A DNA stretch of 47,516 bases from JAWKTT01 sp041398965 (GTDB lineage: Bacteria; Planctomycetota; Planctomycetia; Planctomycetales; Planctomycetaceae), in the NCBI GenBank assembly GCA_041398965.1, contig JAWKTT010000035.1, forward strand, positions 1 to 47,516, read 5' to 3'. A program made the position numbers and the translations under genes. The notes under the pieces were generated by a model. The model was given only the letters and a program-made list of their open reading frames with translations, was not told where the DNA came from and ran no database searches. How positions within the stretch are numbered: the first letter of the stretch is position 1; each line of letters starts with the position of its first letter. Positions 8,675 to 16,838 of the stretch are shown one piece after another.

Positions 8675-9062
8675 TCCCTGGATGGCTTTCGGCGACAATA
8701 ACCTCTCCCTCTCCCCCACTGTCGACTCCCTTATCTTGAAGGACTCTCCATTGGGGGAGAGGGCCAGGGTAAGGGGGAGATGCAGCCTCGCGTCGGCTGC
8801 GACTCCGAGTGAGTGCGACAAAGAGACAGCGGGGACCGAATCCTGCAAGGTGGGGCACGACGAGATGAGGTGGGACGACATGGGGTGGGACTCACTCGGG
8901 AAGGAATCTGAAACCGCTCGGACAGACTCACTCCGTCAAGAAGAGACATTCCGTCCGATCAATGCCAGTTTATTCAACGACCACATCGAACAGCAACGGG
9001 CAAGCGTCTCTTCTAAGACATTCCTGGCAATCTTTCCGTCGAGCGTCGCGAGGGGGATGTGG
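8675..9062. other. Spacer containing a palindromic repeat copy
   Basis: 388 bases between two minus-strand genes. 8701-8778 is a palindromic dispersed repeat; 8788-8799 has the TCGCGTCGGCTG core shared with other copies. No gene is supported. Confidence 0.4.
8701..8778. repeat. Palindromic dispersed repeat family A, copy 1
   Basis: Arms CCTCTCCCTCTCCCCCA... and ...TTGGGGGAGAGGGCC can pair into a long stem around a loop of about 30 bases. Homologous copies are at 21061-21140 and 23711-23777. This copy has GTCGAC in the same place but a more diverged loop. Confidence 0.85.
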
Positions 9063-10220
9063 TCAGATCAGGACGAGTTGTGTGAGGGCGTCGAGGGTGT
9101 GAGCAATGTCGGATGTTGTTGTGAAGCAGCCGGGGCTCAGCCTCAAGGTTCCGCCGGTCGAGAGTGTGCCGATCGCCGAGTGGATACGGGGGGCACAGTG
9201 GAAGCCGGCCCGAGTTTCGATGTCGAAATGGTTATCCAAAATCGCGGCGGCATCCTGAGGCGAGTAACCCGCAATCGTCACGCTGACCGGACCACTGCGA
9301 CGGTCAACGTCTCTCGGTCCATGCACTTGAACTTCCGGCAATGCATCGAGTCCATCAAGGAATTGATTGAACAATTCCCGTTCGTGCTGACGAATGGAGT
9401 CGACCCCTCGTTCGAGAATCCAACCGAGTGCAGCATCGAGACCGACCAGTCCGGGGGCGTTGTGATTTCCCGACTCGTAGCGGTCGGGCAGCGTCGTCGG
9501 TTGGGTCGCCTCTTCGCTGTGTGTGCCGGTCCCCCCTTGTCGTATCGGGAGGAGTCGAGCTTCCAGTCCCGGTCGAATGTATAACAGTCCGGTGCCGAGA
9601 GGTCCGAGCAGCCCCTTGTGACCCGAGCAGGCGAGGAGGTCGATTCCGAGGGACTTCACGTCGATCGGTATGTGCCCCGCAGACTGAGCCGCATCGACAA
9701 GCAGGGTGATCCCCCGTTGTCTCGCGAGGGCCGCAATCTCGGCAAGAGGTTGAATCGTGCCGGTGACGTTCGAGACGTGTGAGACAACGATCAGTTCCGT
9801 TTCGGGTCGACAGAGTCGATCGATGTTGGCGGGATCAATCGTTCCTTCCGCATCGACCGGACAGAAGTCGACGGCAACTCCCAGTCGATCGTGAGCCGTC
9901 TGCAAGGGGCGGAGCACTGAGTTGTGTTCGGCATCGGTCGTGACAACATGCGACGCGGAGCGCAACAGACCATGAATGGCCAGATTGAGGACATCGGTCC
10001 CTCCACAACCAAACACAATCTGCGCGGCTGCTCCGGCTCCGAGGAGTGTGGCCGCCCGTGCTCGACAGCGATCAACCGTTCGTTGCAGCTCGCTCCCTCG
10101 CCGCGTCGCTCCTCGCCCAACGGCAACCCCCGACTCCCGCTGATAGCGATCGACCGCCTCATAGACCCCCTCCGGCTTGGGCCAACTGGTGGCAGCGTTG
10201 TCGAGGTAGTGGCGGGACAT
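9063..10220 (-). CDS. Cysteine desulfurase family protein (class V aminotransferase fold)
   Basis: 385 aa PLP-dependent enzyme. It shows YLDNAATSWPKPEGV at the N-terminus, an H-N-S region (TTDAEHNSVLRPL), VDAAQSAGHIPID with the PLP-contacting Asp, and SGHKGLLGPLGTG with the Schiff-base lysine. Near the C-terminus is a Cys in ETRAGFHCAPRIH, in the position of the active-site cysteine loop. The overall pattern fits the TIGR01977-type cysteine desulfurase group rather than IscS or SufS proper. The likely reaction is release of sulfur or selenium from cysteine or selenocysteine. No isc/suf genes are adjacent, so its acceptor is unknown. Confidence 0.9.
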   Translation of the reverse strand: MSRHYLDNAATSWPKPEGVYEAVDRYQRESGVAVGRGATRRGSELQRTVDRCRARAATLLGAGAAAQIVFGCGGTDVLNLAIHGLLRSASHVVTTDAEHNSVLRPLQTAHDRLGVAVDFCPVDAEGTIDPANIDRLCRPETELIVVSHVSNVTGTIQPLAEIAALARQRGITLLVDAAQSAGHIPIDVKSLGIDLLACSGHKGLLGPLGTGLLYIRPGLEARLLPIRQGGTGTHSEEATQPTTLPDRYESGNHNAPGLVGLDAALGWILERGVDSIRQHERELFNQFLDGLDALPEVQVHGPRDVDRRSGPVSVTIAGYSPQDAAAILDNHFDIETRAGFHCAPRIHSAIGTLSTGGTLRLSPGCFTTTSDIAHTLDALTQLVLI

Positions 10221-10860
10221 GGATAAATGGAGGGGTGAGGATTCAGGAGGCAGGATTCAGCAACCCACACGGCCGACTCCCGCCTGCCGTCCTATACTGG
10301 CGATAGGACTTGGGGACTGGAGTCGCGCAAACCGGTCGAATTCGTCCGCCGATCGCGATGATCGTTGGCCATGTCGACATCATACTCGACAACAAAGCCA
10401 ACCGGGAGCGTCCCCTACGATGCTGCCCCCCCCGGCCCCCCTCAACCCGCGTCCCCCCGCCCCAAGTCCGCGCAGAGGCTTAGTAGTTACAGTCATCTCG
10501 CGAAAAACTAAAACGCGACCGAAACCGTTCAGTCGATGTCCGCCATCCAATCGTGGAACTCAGACCGGAACGTCCCCTACGATGACTTCTCAACCCACAT
10601 GACATAGCTTTGCTCAGTCCGACAGGCAAACCGCTACCCCCTCAGCTTCTCGCGAACCATGTCCAATAACCACGGTTGCCCCCCACAATTCTGTCACTGC
10701 CCGACCGCTGAATTCTCTGTCACCACACTGCCACCAAGCCCTTTCAGGAAACCCCCCTGGCATCGCCTCCGTGGTTAAGTGGTTAAACAGAAATCCTTGT
10801 AATTCTGCCGTTAATGGGTTATACAGAGATTCTTCTGTAGAATTCAAGTTAGCTATCAAA
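10221..10860. other. Long spacer without a supported gene
   Basis: 640 bases between divergent genes. The 14-base string CGTCCCCTACGATG occurs twice (about 10408 and 10569). Otherwise only shadow frames with biased composition are present. Promoters for both flanking genes must lie here, but I cannot place them. Confidence 0.35.
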
Positions 10861-11469
10861 ATGGATTGGCTCACTTTCACAACCAAGATCGTCGAATCAA
10901 CGGCGTGGCCCCTCTGCGCCATCATCATCGCACTGCTATTCAAGAACCAACTCTCGGAACTGTTAAGCCGAATCGTAAAGGGAAAGATTCCCGGAGGCGA
11001 ATTTGAGTTTTCGGATGTTGCCAAGGGGCAACTCGCCACAGCCGATCAAAGCATCGCTCCGCCCCAACTCGACTACGATGAATCAGGTTCTGGTAGCGCC
11101 TCGCTCTATTCACTCGACACTGCTTATGAATTACTCGACACCTTGCCTCGCGCGGCTGTGATCGAAGGCTGGAGGCAACTCAATGCCGCCGCTGCTGACC
11201 GCGTCGTCGAGTCTTATGAAGAATCGTCCGAATCATCATCTTCGTCGGGCTACCCTGAGGATTACCCTTTCCGGCACATTCCAACAGCGCGACTCGCCGG
11301 ATGCCTTCGCAGCAGGAGCATACTGACATCAGACCAACTCGCGTTGTTTGACGAACTACGGCGATTACGAAACCAAGCCGTGCATGACGATGAAACGGAA
11401 CTGGATGAAAAGAAGGCCGAGGAGTACCTTATCCTCGCCGAACTGTTGCTTGACAAACTTCGCTACTAA
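10861..11469 (+). CDS. Membrane-anchored protein with a HEPN-like RNxxxH motif, unknown function
   Basis: 202 aa from ATG 10861. An N-terminal membrane segment (AWPLCAIIIALLF, about 16-28) is followed by a cytoplasmic region with a Ser/Glu-rich stretch (SYEESSESSSSSGYPEDYP). The C-terminal helical part contains LFDELRRLRNQAVHDDETEL. The R-N-x3-H arrangement is the R-x4-H motif of HEPN/DUF4145-like domains. The domain call is tentative. It is the first of three same-strand unknown genes in a less GC-rich, accessory-looking stretch that ends in a transposase remnant. An in-frame GTG/ATG further upstream (10771) is possible but gives an unconvincing N-terminus. Confidence 0.65.
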   Translation: MDWLTFTTKIVESTAWPLCAIIIALLFKNQLSELLSRIVKGKIPGGEFEFSDVAKGQLATADQSIAPPQLDYDESGSGSASLYSLDTAYELLDTLPRAAVIEGWRQLNAAAADRVVESYEESSESSSSSGYPEDYPFRHIPTARLAGCLRSRSILTSDQLALFDELRRLRNQAVHDDETELDEKKAEEYLILAELLLDKLRY

Positions 11470-11474
11470 CCACG

Positions 11475-11942
11475 ATGGTAGCTAACTTGGTCGTTATCCG
11501 ACTGAAGCAAATGAAGCCACACACAACTGTTTGGCCCGATGCACCGCAACTTGCGTTACGGAACAATCCCGCTTTCGTTTCACACTGCGACACGGCGTGG
11601 CTCGCGTACGAGATTGCTGGCGATACTCTCGGCCTATTCGCGGTGGTACGATTCGATGGACTCATTGGCTTCCATATGTCACCGATAAACGACGAGGGTT
11701 TGGGATTGCATCCACACGCAAGATTTGGGATTAGGCCATACGAGTTCAACGAACTGTTCAACACGGTCGAGACTCGTAAATGGACAAACTTAAACGCGCG
11801 GCAGTTTGCGATTACATTCAAAGACGTTACCATTGACGTCATTGCACGTGGTGCTGTCGTCTTACATCGCGGAATTGACGGCGTTGACGCTCATACCGCG
11901 CTGCTGGCCGTCGCACGAAACGAGACGCATTGCGGCGGATAA
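11475..11942 (+). CDS. Protein of unknown function, upstream partner of the 11943 frame
   Basis: 155 aa, starting 5 bases after the previous stop (ATG 11475); ATG 11511 (MKPHTTVWPD) is an alternative. No signal peptide, membrane span or recognised domain. Visible stretches are HCDTAWLAYEIAGDTLGLFAV, FDGLIGFHMSPINDEG and RKWTNLNARQFAITFKDVTID. It ends with TAA at 11940-11942, directly followed in the same frame by TTG and another open frame of 175 codons. The two could therefore be a split or stop-interrupted gene. Confidence 0.55.
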   Translation: MVANLVVIRLKQMKPHTTVWPDAPQLALRNNPAFVSHCDTAWLAYEIAGDTLGLFAVVRFDGLIGFHMSPINDEGLGLHPHARFGIRPYEFNELFNTVETRKWTNLNARQFAITFKDVTIDVIARGAVVLHRGIDGVDAHTALLAVARNETHCGG

Positions 11943-12467
11943 TTGGTTCTTAACACGTTGCGCCACCTTGATGCCGAAGTAGAAAATGTCCGGCAGCAAG
12001 CGAACGGGTACCCTGCTAATTCGATTTCCGCTTTGGTATGGGTAAACGGTGCTGGCTATGGCAATCTGGCATGTGCGTTGACTCACCATTTTCGCAATGC
12101 TGGCTGGTTAAAACGAGAAGAGAATGCGAGTGCTTTGTGGGCCAAGGCAACGCTGTCAGTTTGTTCGCATTACCATCACATGGTTGGTCCCGCAATGCTT
12201 GCAAACGCCGATTGTCACGACCGACTTGGTAACACCGAACGTGCAACGCTAATGTATGAAGGCGTCGTCAAGGACTTCGCGTTCATTGCTGACAACTGGC
12301 TGAATGATTCAGACCCACCGCACGACGTCGATCGGCTGGCGCTTGAATCGCTGCAAACAGCAATGGAGCGTCTGTTGTCTCGCGGTGCCCGTGATCTCGA
12401 TGGGATAGATATATCACGGCTTCAGTCGCAGGTTTTGCAGATTCTTTCGCGCCCAAATTCTGTCTGA
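11943..12467 (+). CDS. Protein of unknown function, in frame with the preceding gene
   Basis: 174 aa if it starts at the TTG abutting the TAA of the upstream frame. The chain looks like an independent soluble domain: LNTLRHLDAEVENVRQQ, then GAGYGNLACALTHHFRNAGW, MLANADCHDRLGNTERATLM and LALESLQTAMERLLSRGARD. The helical A/L-rich pattern with 'LANADCHDRLGNTERA' resembles a TPR-like arrangement. No name can be given. No Shine-Dalgarno is present at the TTG, so reinitiation or readthrough from the upstream gene is plausible. Confidence 0.55.
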   Translation: MVLNTLRHLDAEVENVRQQANGYPANSISALVWVNGAGYGNLACALTHHFRNAGWLKREENASALWAKATLSVCSHYHHMVGPAMLANADCHDRLGNTERATLMYEGVVKDFAFIADNWLNDSDPPHDVDRLALESLQTAMERLLSRGARDLDGIDISRLQSQVLQILSRPNSV

Positions 12468-12616
12468 CGAAACGAGCAGCGAGTGATCGCTTTTCGAATG
12501 ATGTGACCCAAGCGAGATGCACATGATGGGGCATTGAAGATGGGAGTGTTGAGTTCGGTGTTTACCGTAAAGAAATACGTCCCACCCGGCACATGTGCTC
12601 GTCGACAATTCGGCAT
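12468..12616 (-). pseudogene. Remnant of a REP-associated tyrosine transposase (RAYT)
   Basis: The minus frame starting at ATG 12614-12616 reads MPNCRRAHVPGGTYFFTVNT, the typical N-terminus of RAYT/Y1-type transposases. After about 28 codons the frame breaks. Another minus frame then continues with MPHHVHLAWVTSFEKRSLA from 12534, which contains the HxH (HuH) motif normally found much further on. The piece therefore has an internal deletion, is frameshifted, and lacks the catalytic Tyr region; it is a decayed pseudogene. Confidence 0.75.
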
Positions 12617-12661
12617 TTCAGAAGGACACCAACCCTAGCCTGGGCCGCATAGCGGACCCAA

Positions 12662-12679
12662 CCGTCCCTTTGGGGACGG
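12662..12679. repeat. Short perfect hairpin next to the RAYT remnant
   Basis: CCGTCCC-TTTG-GGGACGG, a 7-bp stem with a 4-base loop, 46 bases from the RAYT start and 28 bases beyond the cytochrome gene stop. It lacks a T-run on either strand. It could be a REP-type sequence recognised by the former RAYT or a weak terminator for the cytochrome operon. Confidence 0.5.
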
Positions 12680-12707
12680 GGAGTTCTGTCTGGTGGGCCA
12701 TGAAGGG

Positions 12708-14597
12708 TTACTCGTAATCTCCGGCGAGCCAGCGGGCGAGGAGGTCGAGTTCTTGTGGGGAGAGTTGGTCGCCGAAGGCAGGCATGGCGTTGTTCTCGCC
12801 GTAAACTGCTGCAGGGTCCGACAGGAAGCGGCGGTTCCAGTCGCTGCCGCCGTAGTTTGTCAGGTCGGGGAGTCCTCCATCAAAGGCGACCTCTGCTTCG
12901 CCCCGGACATGCAGGGAATGACATTCGGCACAGGCCGACTCAAATGAGCCCTTTGTCAGTTGGCCCATCTCAAAGATTTCCCGACCCCGGAGATACTGCT
13001 TGTCGTCGGGAGGGAGGGCATCTTGTCGGCCAGACTGAGCGTAGAGGAATTCGACGAGGGCGGTGACATCGTTGGCGTTGGCCGCATCGTTGAGCATTTC
13101 GCGATGCTCCTTCGACCAGTAGGCCATCCCCGAGCCCTCTTCATCGAGCAACGCAGTGACTTGTTCCTGTTTCACTTCGGGCATGTTCTTGGTGTGTGCC
13201 AGATGTCCGGCGAAGTTGACGAGGATTTGTCGGGTCCAATCCCGGCTGCCAAAGGAGACGTGCCGGGTCATCAGGTCGGCTAACTCGGGAGCTTTCGGGA
13301 GGATCGCTTCGGATGTGCCATCTTCTTTGGTCCGTTTGAAGAAGGGAGCCATTGAGGCGGGTTGATGACACTCGGCACAGTAGGTGCGGAAGAGTTTGGG
13401 GCCTTGGATGTGGGGGTCGGCATTGACGAGGGCGAGAGCACCGTCGGCTGGGATGCCGTTTCGGGAAGCCAATTCGATGGCTCGCTCGCCATCGACATGA
13501 GCCTGATGTTCGTCAAAGCGGAACTCCATGCCGCGATCCGAGTATCGATCTTCGTAGAGTGCCAAGCCGGTGAGACCGATTGCCCCGAGCACGACAAACC
13601 AGAGGTAGTAGACGTTAAACCGATGTCCGCCGCGGTAGTAAGCGATGATCGGCATGGCGATGAGGACGGTCATCAGCGCTCCGGGGATGACGACTGCTCC
13701 GAACGCTTCGCCTAAGCCGGTTGCCTCCCCCATCTGCGAGACCCAGCCAAACTTCAGGAAGCGGAAGAGGAAGAGGTAATACCACTCGGGACGCGCAGCA
13801 TTGTAGGCTTCGGCGGGGTTAGCGGGAGCAGACAACTCGGCCCCTTTCCAAATCGCCAGTCCCATGACCGCAGCCAGTACGGCCATACAGGCGATGGCAT
13901 CCTTCAGAATCTGATCGGGCCAGAAGGAGGCATCGGGTGCCCGTTCGGCATCGCGGACGGTGATCTTGTGTCGCCTGAAGACATAGATATGCAGGACCAG
14001 AAACGCCAGCATCAGCCCGGGCAGGACGGTGACATGCAGGGCGAAGAATCGAGTCAGAGTGTGATGCCCATACTCGGCTCCCCCTTGCATCAGTTTTTGC
14101 ATCGACTCTCCCACAACCGGCGTCGACCCGACGATCCCGGTTGCCACCTTGGTGGCGTAGTAGCCCTTCTGATCCCAGGGGAGCAGATAGCCTGTCAGGC
14201 CGAGTCCGAGGACGATCTGCATCAGGACGAGTCCCAGCCAGAAATTAATCTCTCGGGGGGCTCGATAGGCTCCATCGATCACCACTTGCACGAGGTGAAA
14301 CACGAGGAGTACGACCATCGCCTGCGCGGCAAAGTGGTGAATGCCCCGCACGAGCCAGCCGAGCGTCATCTCGTTCTGAATGTAATAGACACTCTCCCAG
14401 GCATGTTTGCCGTTCGCGCTATATGCCATGGCGAGGGCGATGCCGGTCACCATTTGAATAAAGAACGTAAAGGTCAGCGTACTCCCCCAGACGTAACGCC
14501 AACGGGCTCCGCCGGGAATGCGTTCGATCAGCATCTCGTGGGCGAGGTGCTTGTATCCGGTGCGGTGATCCAGCCAGTTGAGAAAGTTGGAGATCAT
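12708..14597 (-). CDS. Cytochrome b fused to two cytochrome c domains (bc complex)
   Basis: 629 aa. Residues about 1-370 are a full cytochrome b. They show haem-binding His pairs (IHHFAAQAMVVLLVFHLV and FFALHVTVLPGLMLAFLVLH), many transmembrane helices, and the Qo-site PEWY motif in RPEWYYLFLFRFL. The C-terminal 220 residues are soluble and carry two c-type haem motifs, CAECHQ (about 407) and CAECHS (about 556). The second is followed by NAMPAFGDQLS, a likely Met ligand. This is the electron-transferring core of a quinol:cytochrome c oxidoreductase with the c-type subunit built into the b subunit. The Rieske gene lies 90 bases upstream on the same strand, making a two-gene operon. Confidence 0.93.
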   Translation of the reverse strand: MISNFLNWLDHRTGYKHLAHEMLIERIPGGARWRYVWGSTLTFTFFIQMVTGIALAMAYSANGKHAWESVYYIQNEMTLGWLVRGIHHFAAQAMVVLLVFHLVQVVIDGAYRAPREINFWLGLVLMQIVLGLGLTGYLLPWDQKGYYATKVATGIVGSTPVVGESMQKLMQGGAEYGHHTLTRFFALHVTVLPGLMLAFLVLHIYVFRRHKITVRDAERAPDASFWPDQILKDAIACMAVLAAVMGLAIWKGAELSAPANPAEAYNAARPEWYYLFLFRFLKFGWVSQMGEATGLGEAFGAVVIPGALMTVLIAMPIIAYYRGGHRFNVYYLWFVVLGAIGLTGLALYEDRYSDRGMEFRFDEHQAHVDGERAIELASRNGIPADGALALVNADPHIQGPKLFRTYCAECHQPASMAPFFKRTKEDGTSEAILPKAPELADLMTRHVSFGSRDWTRQILVNFAGHLAHTKNMPEVKQEQVTALLDEEGSGMAYWSKEHREMLNDAANANDVTALVEFLYAQSGRQDALPPDDKQYLRGREIFEMGQLTKGSFESACAECHSLHVRGEAEVAFDGGLPDLTNYGGSDWNRRFLSDPAAVYGENNAMPAFGDQLSPQELDLLARWLAGDYE

Positions 14598-14687
14598 GGC
14601 GACTGCTCTTCGTGAGGCCGTAATGAACGGAAGAACTTTGAGGCAAACCAGAGCTTACTGCGGCTGGTCTGGGCGAACGGGAACGAT

Positions 14688-15299
14688 TTAGACAACGGTC
14701 CGGTCATGGACGCCGACGCGGAAGTTTTCGAACTTCACCAGAATTCCGCCATCGTCGTTTTGCTTCACTTCGAGGGGATCGAGGTCTCGCGGCGGGATGT
14801 CGTTCTTGCGTGTGCCATCTGCGTTGAATGAACTATCGTGGCAGGGGCAGTAGAAGATGTTGTCCCCCGATCGAAAGTTGACCGTACATCCCAGATGGGG
14901 ACAGCGGGCGTTGAAGCACTCGATTTTCCCGTCAGGTTGCAGCGTCAGGTAGACCGAGCCGACCGCTTGATTGGGGAACGTGTTCCAGAAGTCCCGCTGA
15001 TCTGCGATGACCGGCATCTGCACCGGTTCGCCCACTTTGAGTTGGGCCAGCTTGGCGACTTCGATGAACTTGTCGGCATCGACCTTCGGGCCGGTCGGTC
15101 CGACGGCCCGTTTCTTCCGGAGCAGGGGGTCAAGAACCATGCCCACAACCGGAACGATGGGGATGATCGTGATGATGGCCCCAAGAATCATTGCGACCCC
15201 CTTGTACAGCATGCCCCGTCTGGGGAATCCATGCTCGTCGACATCGCCAGATGAGGATGCTGCGGGCGAAGAGTTTGCGGCCGAGGAGTTGTCTGTCAT
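14688..15299 (-). CDS. Rieske iron-sulfur protein of the bc complex
   Basis: 203 aa. The [2Fe-2S] motifs CPHLGC and CPCHDSSF are intact (C-x-H-x2-C and C-x2-H). The N-terminus has RRGMLYKGVAMI before a hydrophobic helix (MILGAIITIIPIVPVVGMV), typical of a membrane-anchored, possibly Tat-dependent Rieske protein. The start ATG 15297-15299 (MTDNSSAANSS) has GGAG 7 bases upstream; the longer frame upstream lacks family character. The downstream gene is cytochrome b-c, the other half of the complex. Together they pass electrons from quinol to a c-type carrier across the membrane. Confidence 0.93.
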   Translation of the reverse strand: MTDNSSAANSSPAASSSGDVDEHGFPRRGMLYKGVAMILGAIITIIPIVPVVGMVLDPLLRKKRAVGPTGPKVDADKFIEVAKLAQLKVGEPVQMPVIADQRDFWNTFPNQAVGSVYLTLQPDGKIECFNARCPHLGCTVNFRSGDNIFYCPCHDSSFNADGTRKNDIPPRDLDPLEVKQNDDGGILVKFENFRVGVHDRTVV

Positions 15300-15479
15300 T
15301 GATGCTCTCCGAACGAGGGAGGTCTCTGGAGGGATACTGCGAAAGATGTCGTCGCTGGTGGATTGCTGTTCGTGGTGGGAGGTCTTCCTGACGACGGACA
15401 TGTTCATCCGTCGGAAAACGTTGTCTGTCAAAGTCTGTAATTGTCGAAATCAGGGCGGGGGCGACGGAGAGGATATCCA

Positions 15480-16505
15480 TCATTCGGGGTGAGGAGGTGT
15501 CACCTCGACAGGAGTGGGGGCGGGGCCCAGAACTGTTTCAATCGCGGACTGCACTCGGGAGAGGGCCTCGGTCATGTCACAGTTCAACATGGCCCCTGCT
15601 GCCTTGACGTGTCCCCCCCCTCCGAACTGGTTGGCAATTGCCGCGACGTCCACTTCATCGCTGCGACTGCGAAAACTGCATTTCACTTGCTTGTTCTGTT
15701 GTTCGACCAAAATGAAGGCGACCCGGACTCCACTGATCGTCAGACAGTGATTGACGATATCCTCGGTATCAGCCGGATGAGCGCCCGTCTCGGCAAAGTC
15801 CTTGAGATACACCTGGGTGTAGCCGAGTCGTCCTCCGGCTGCGACGGTCACACGACTGAGGATGATGCCGTGCAACTTGAGCCGGGCCAACGTCGAGTGC
15901 TCATACAACTCCCGGTATAGTAAATCGGGGCGAACACCCAGGTCAATCAGCCGCGCCGCTGTCTGCAAGGTCCGGGAATCGGTGTTGCTGAATCGGAACC
16001 AGCCGGTGTCGGTCGCGATTGCTGCGAACAAGACGCTCGCCGCAGTCGGGTCGAGCGTCACTCCGAGATACTCGGCCAACTCGGTCACCAGGACCCCGGC
16101 TGCTGCCGCCGTCGTGTCCCGCAATTCGAGGGCCTGTAAGTCGTCGCCGCCGACATGATGGTCGATGACCACTTTCTTCGCCTGGGTTTTGTCGAGCACT
16201 TTGCAAACGTCGAGCAATTGGCCCCTGGCGCTGGTATCAACGACGATGTGAACTTCGGTGTCACAGGCGTCGTCAATACTGATGTCGGTCCGAATTTTCA
16301 GGATGGTGTTGTCGGGGTCCAAAAACTGAAGATGCGGCGATGTGGCGGACGGATTCACGATCCGGACCTCTTTCCCGAGCGATTCGAGAATCGCTTGAAG
16401 TCCCCGTTCCGACCCAATCGCGTCGGCATCGGGCCGGACGTGACTCGTGATAATGAAACGTTGATGGCTCTCGATCAGTTCCTTCAGCGGCTGCCAGTCA
16501 ATCAT
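15480..16505 (-). CDS. nrnA: DHH/DHHA1 phosphoesterase, NrnA-type
   Basis: 341 aa, normal length for bifunctional nano-RNase/pAp phosphatase proteins. DHH motifs: HVRPDADAIGS (motif I), VDTSARGQL (motif II), IDHHVGG (motif III) and IATDTGWFRFSN (motif IV). The C-terminal DHHA1 domain has the substrate-binding GGGGHVKAAGA. It is expected to degrade very short RNAs and/or 3'-phosphoadenosine 5'-phosphate using Mn2+ in the cytoplasm. It starts at ATG 16503-16505 and is on the same strand as the bc genes, but 180 bases upstream of them, so co-transcription is uncertain. The NrnA versus other DHHA1 subgroup assignment is by motif only. Confidence 0.88.
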   Translation of the reverse strand: MIDWQPLKELIESHQRFIITSHVRPDADAIGSERGLQAILESLGKEVRIVNPSATSPHLQFLDPDNTILKIRTDISIDDACDTEVHIVVDTSARGQLLDVCKVLDKTQAKKVVIDHHVGGDDLQALELRDTTAAAAGVLVTELAEYLGVTLDPTAASVLFAAIATDTGWFRFSNTDSRTLQTAARLIDLGVRPDLLYRELYEHSTLARLKLHGIILSRVTVAAGGRLGYTQVYLKDFAETGAHPADTEDIVNHCLTISGVRVAFILVEQQNKQVKCSFRSRSDEVDVAAIANQFGGGGHVKAAGAMLNCDMTEALSRVQSAIETVLGPAPTPVEVTPPHPE

Positions 16506-16838
16506 GTGATGTACTCAGGGTGTTGGAAACCCGCAGATTCGACTGCCCGCGACGTTTCGTCAAGGGAGTCCCCGATTTCCTCAGCGAGCGGGGGACGTCA
16601 GTCCCCTGTGTCTCAACGGCGTGGGGAGAAAAGGAGAGGTGGGAAGTCCGTCATTCCTTTGGCCTAAACTTCAGAAAATGACTCGACTTTCTGGAATCTT
16701 GTACGAAACGCGCGACGAGGTGCCACAAATAGAATGAGGGGGTGTCTTTGTCGGCGAACCCTCAGCAATCATTTTCGACGACGAATCATCCAGTTCACTG
16801 GGTGTTTGATACAGGTTTGACGGTTTTGGGAGTGGATC
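16506..16838. other. Divergent intergenic region with a hairpin
   Basis: 333 bases between divergent genes. A hairpin GGGGAC-GTCA-GTCCCC lies at 16591-16606, with no T-run. The right side must contain the promoter for the gene at 16839, whose ATG has GGAG 7 bases upstream. No further gene is seen. Confidence 0.45.
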
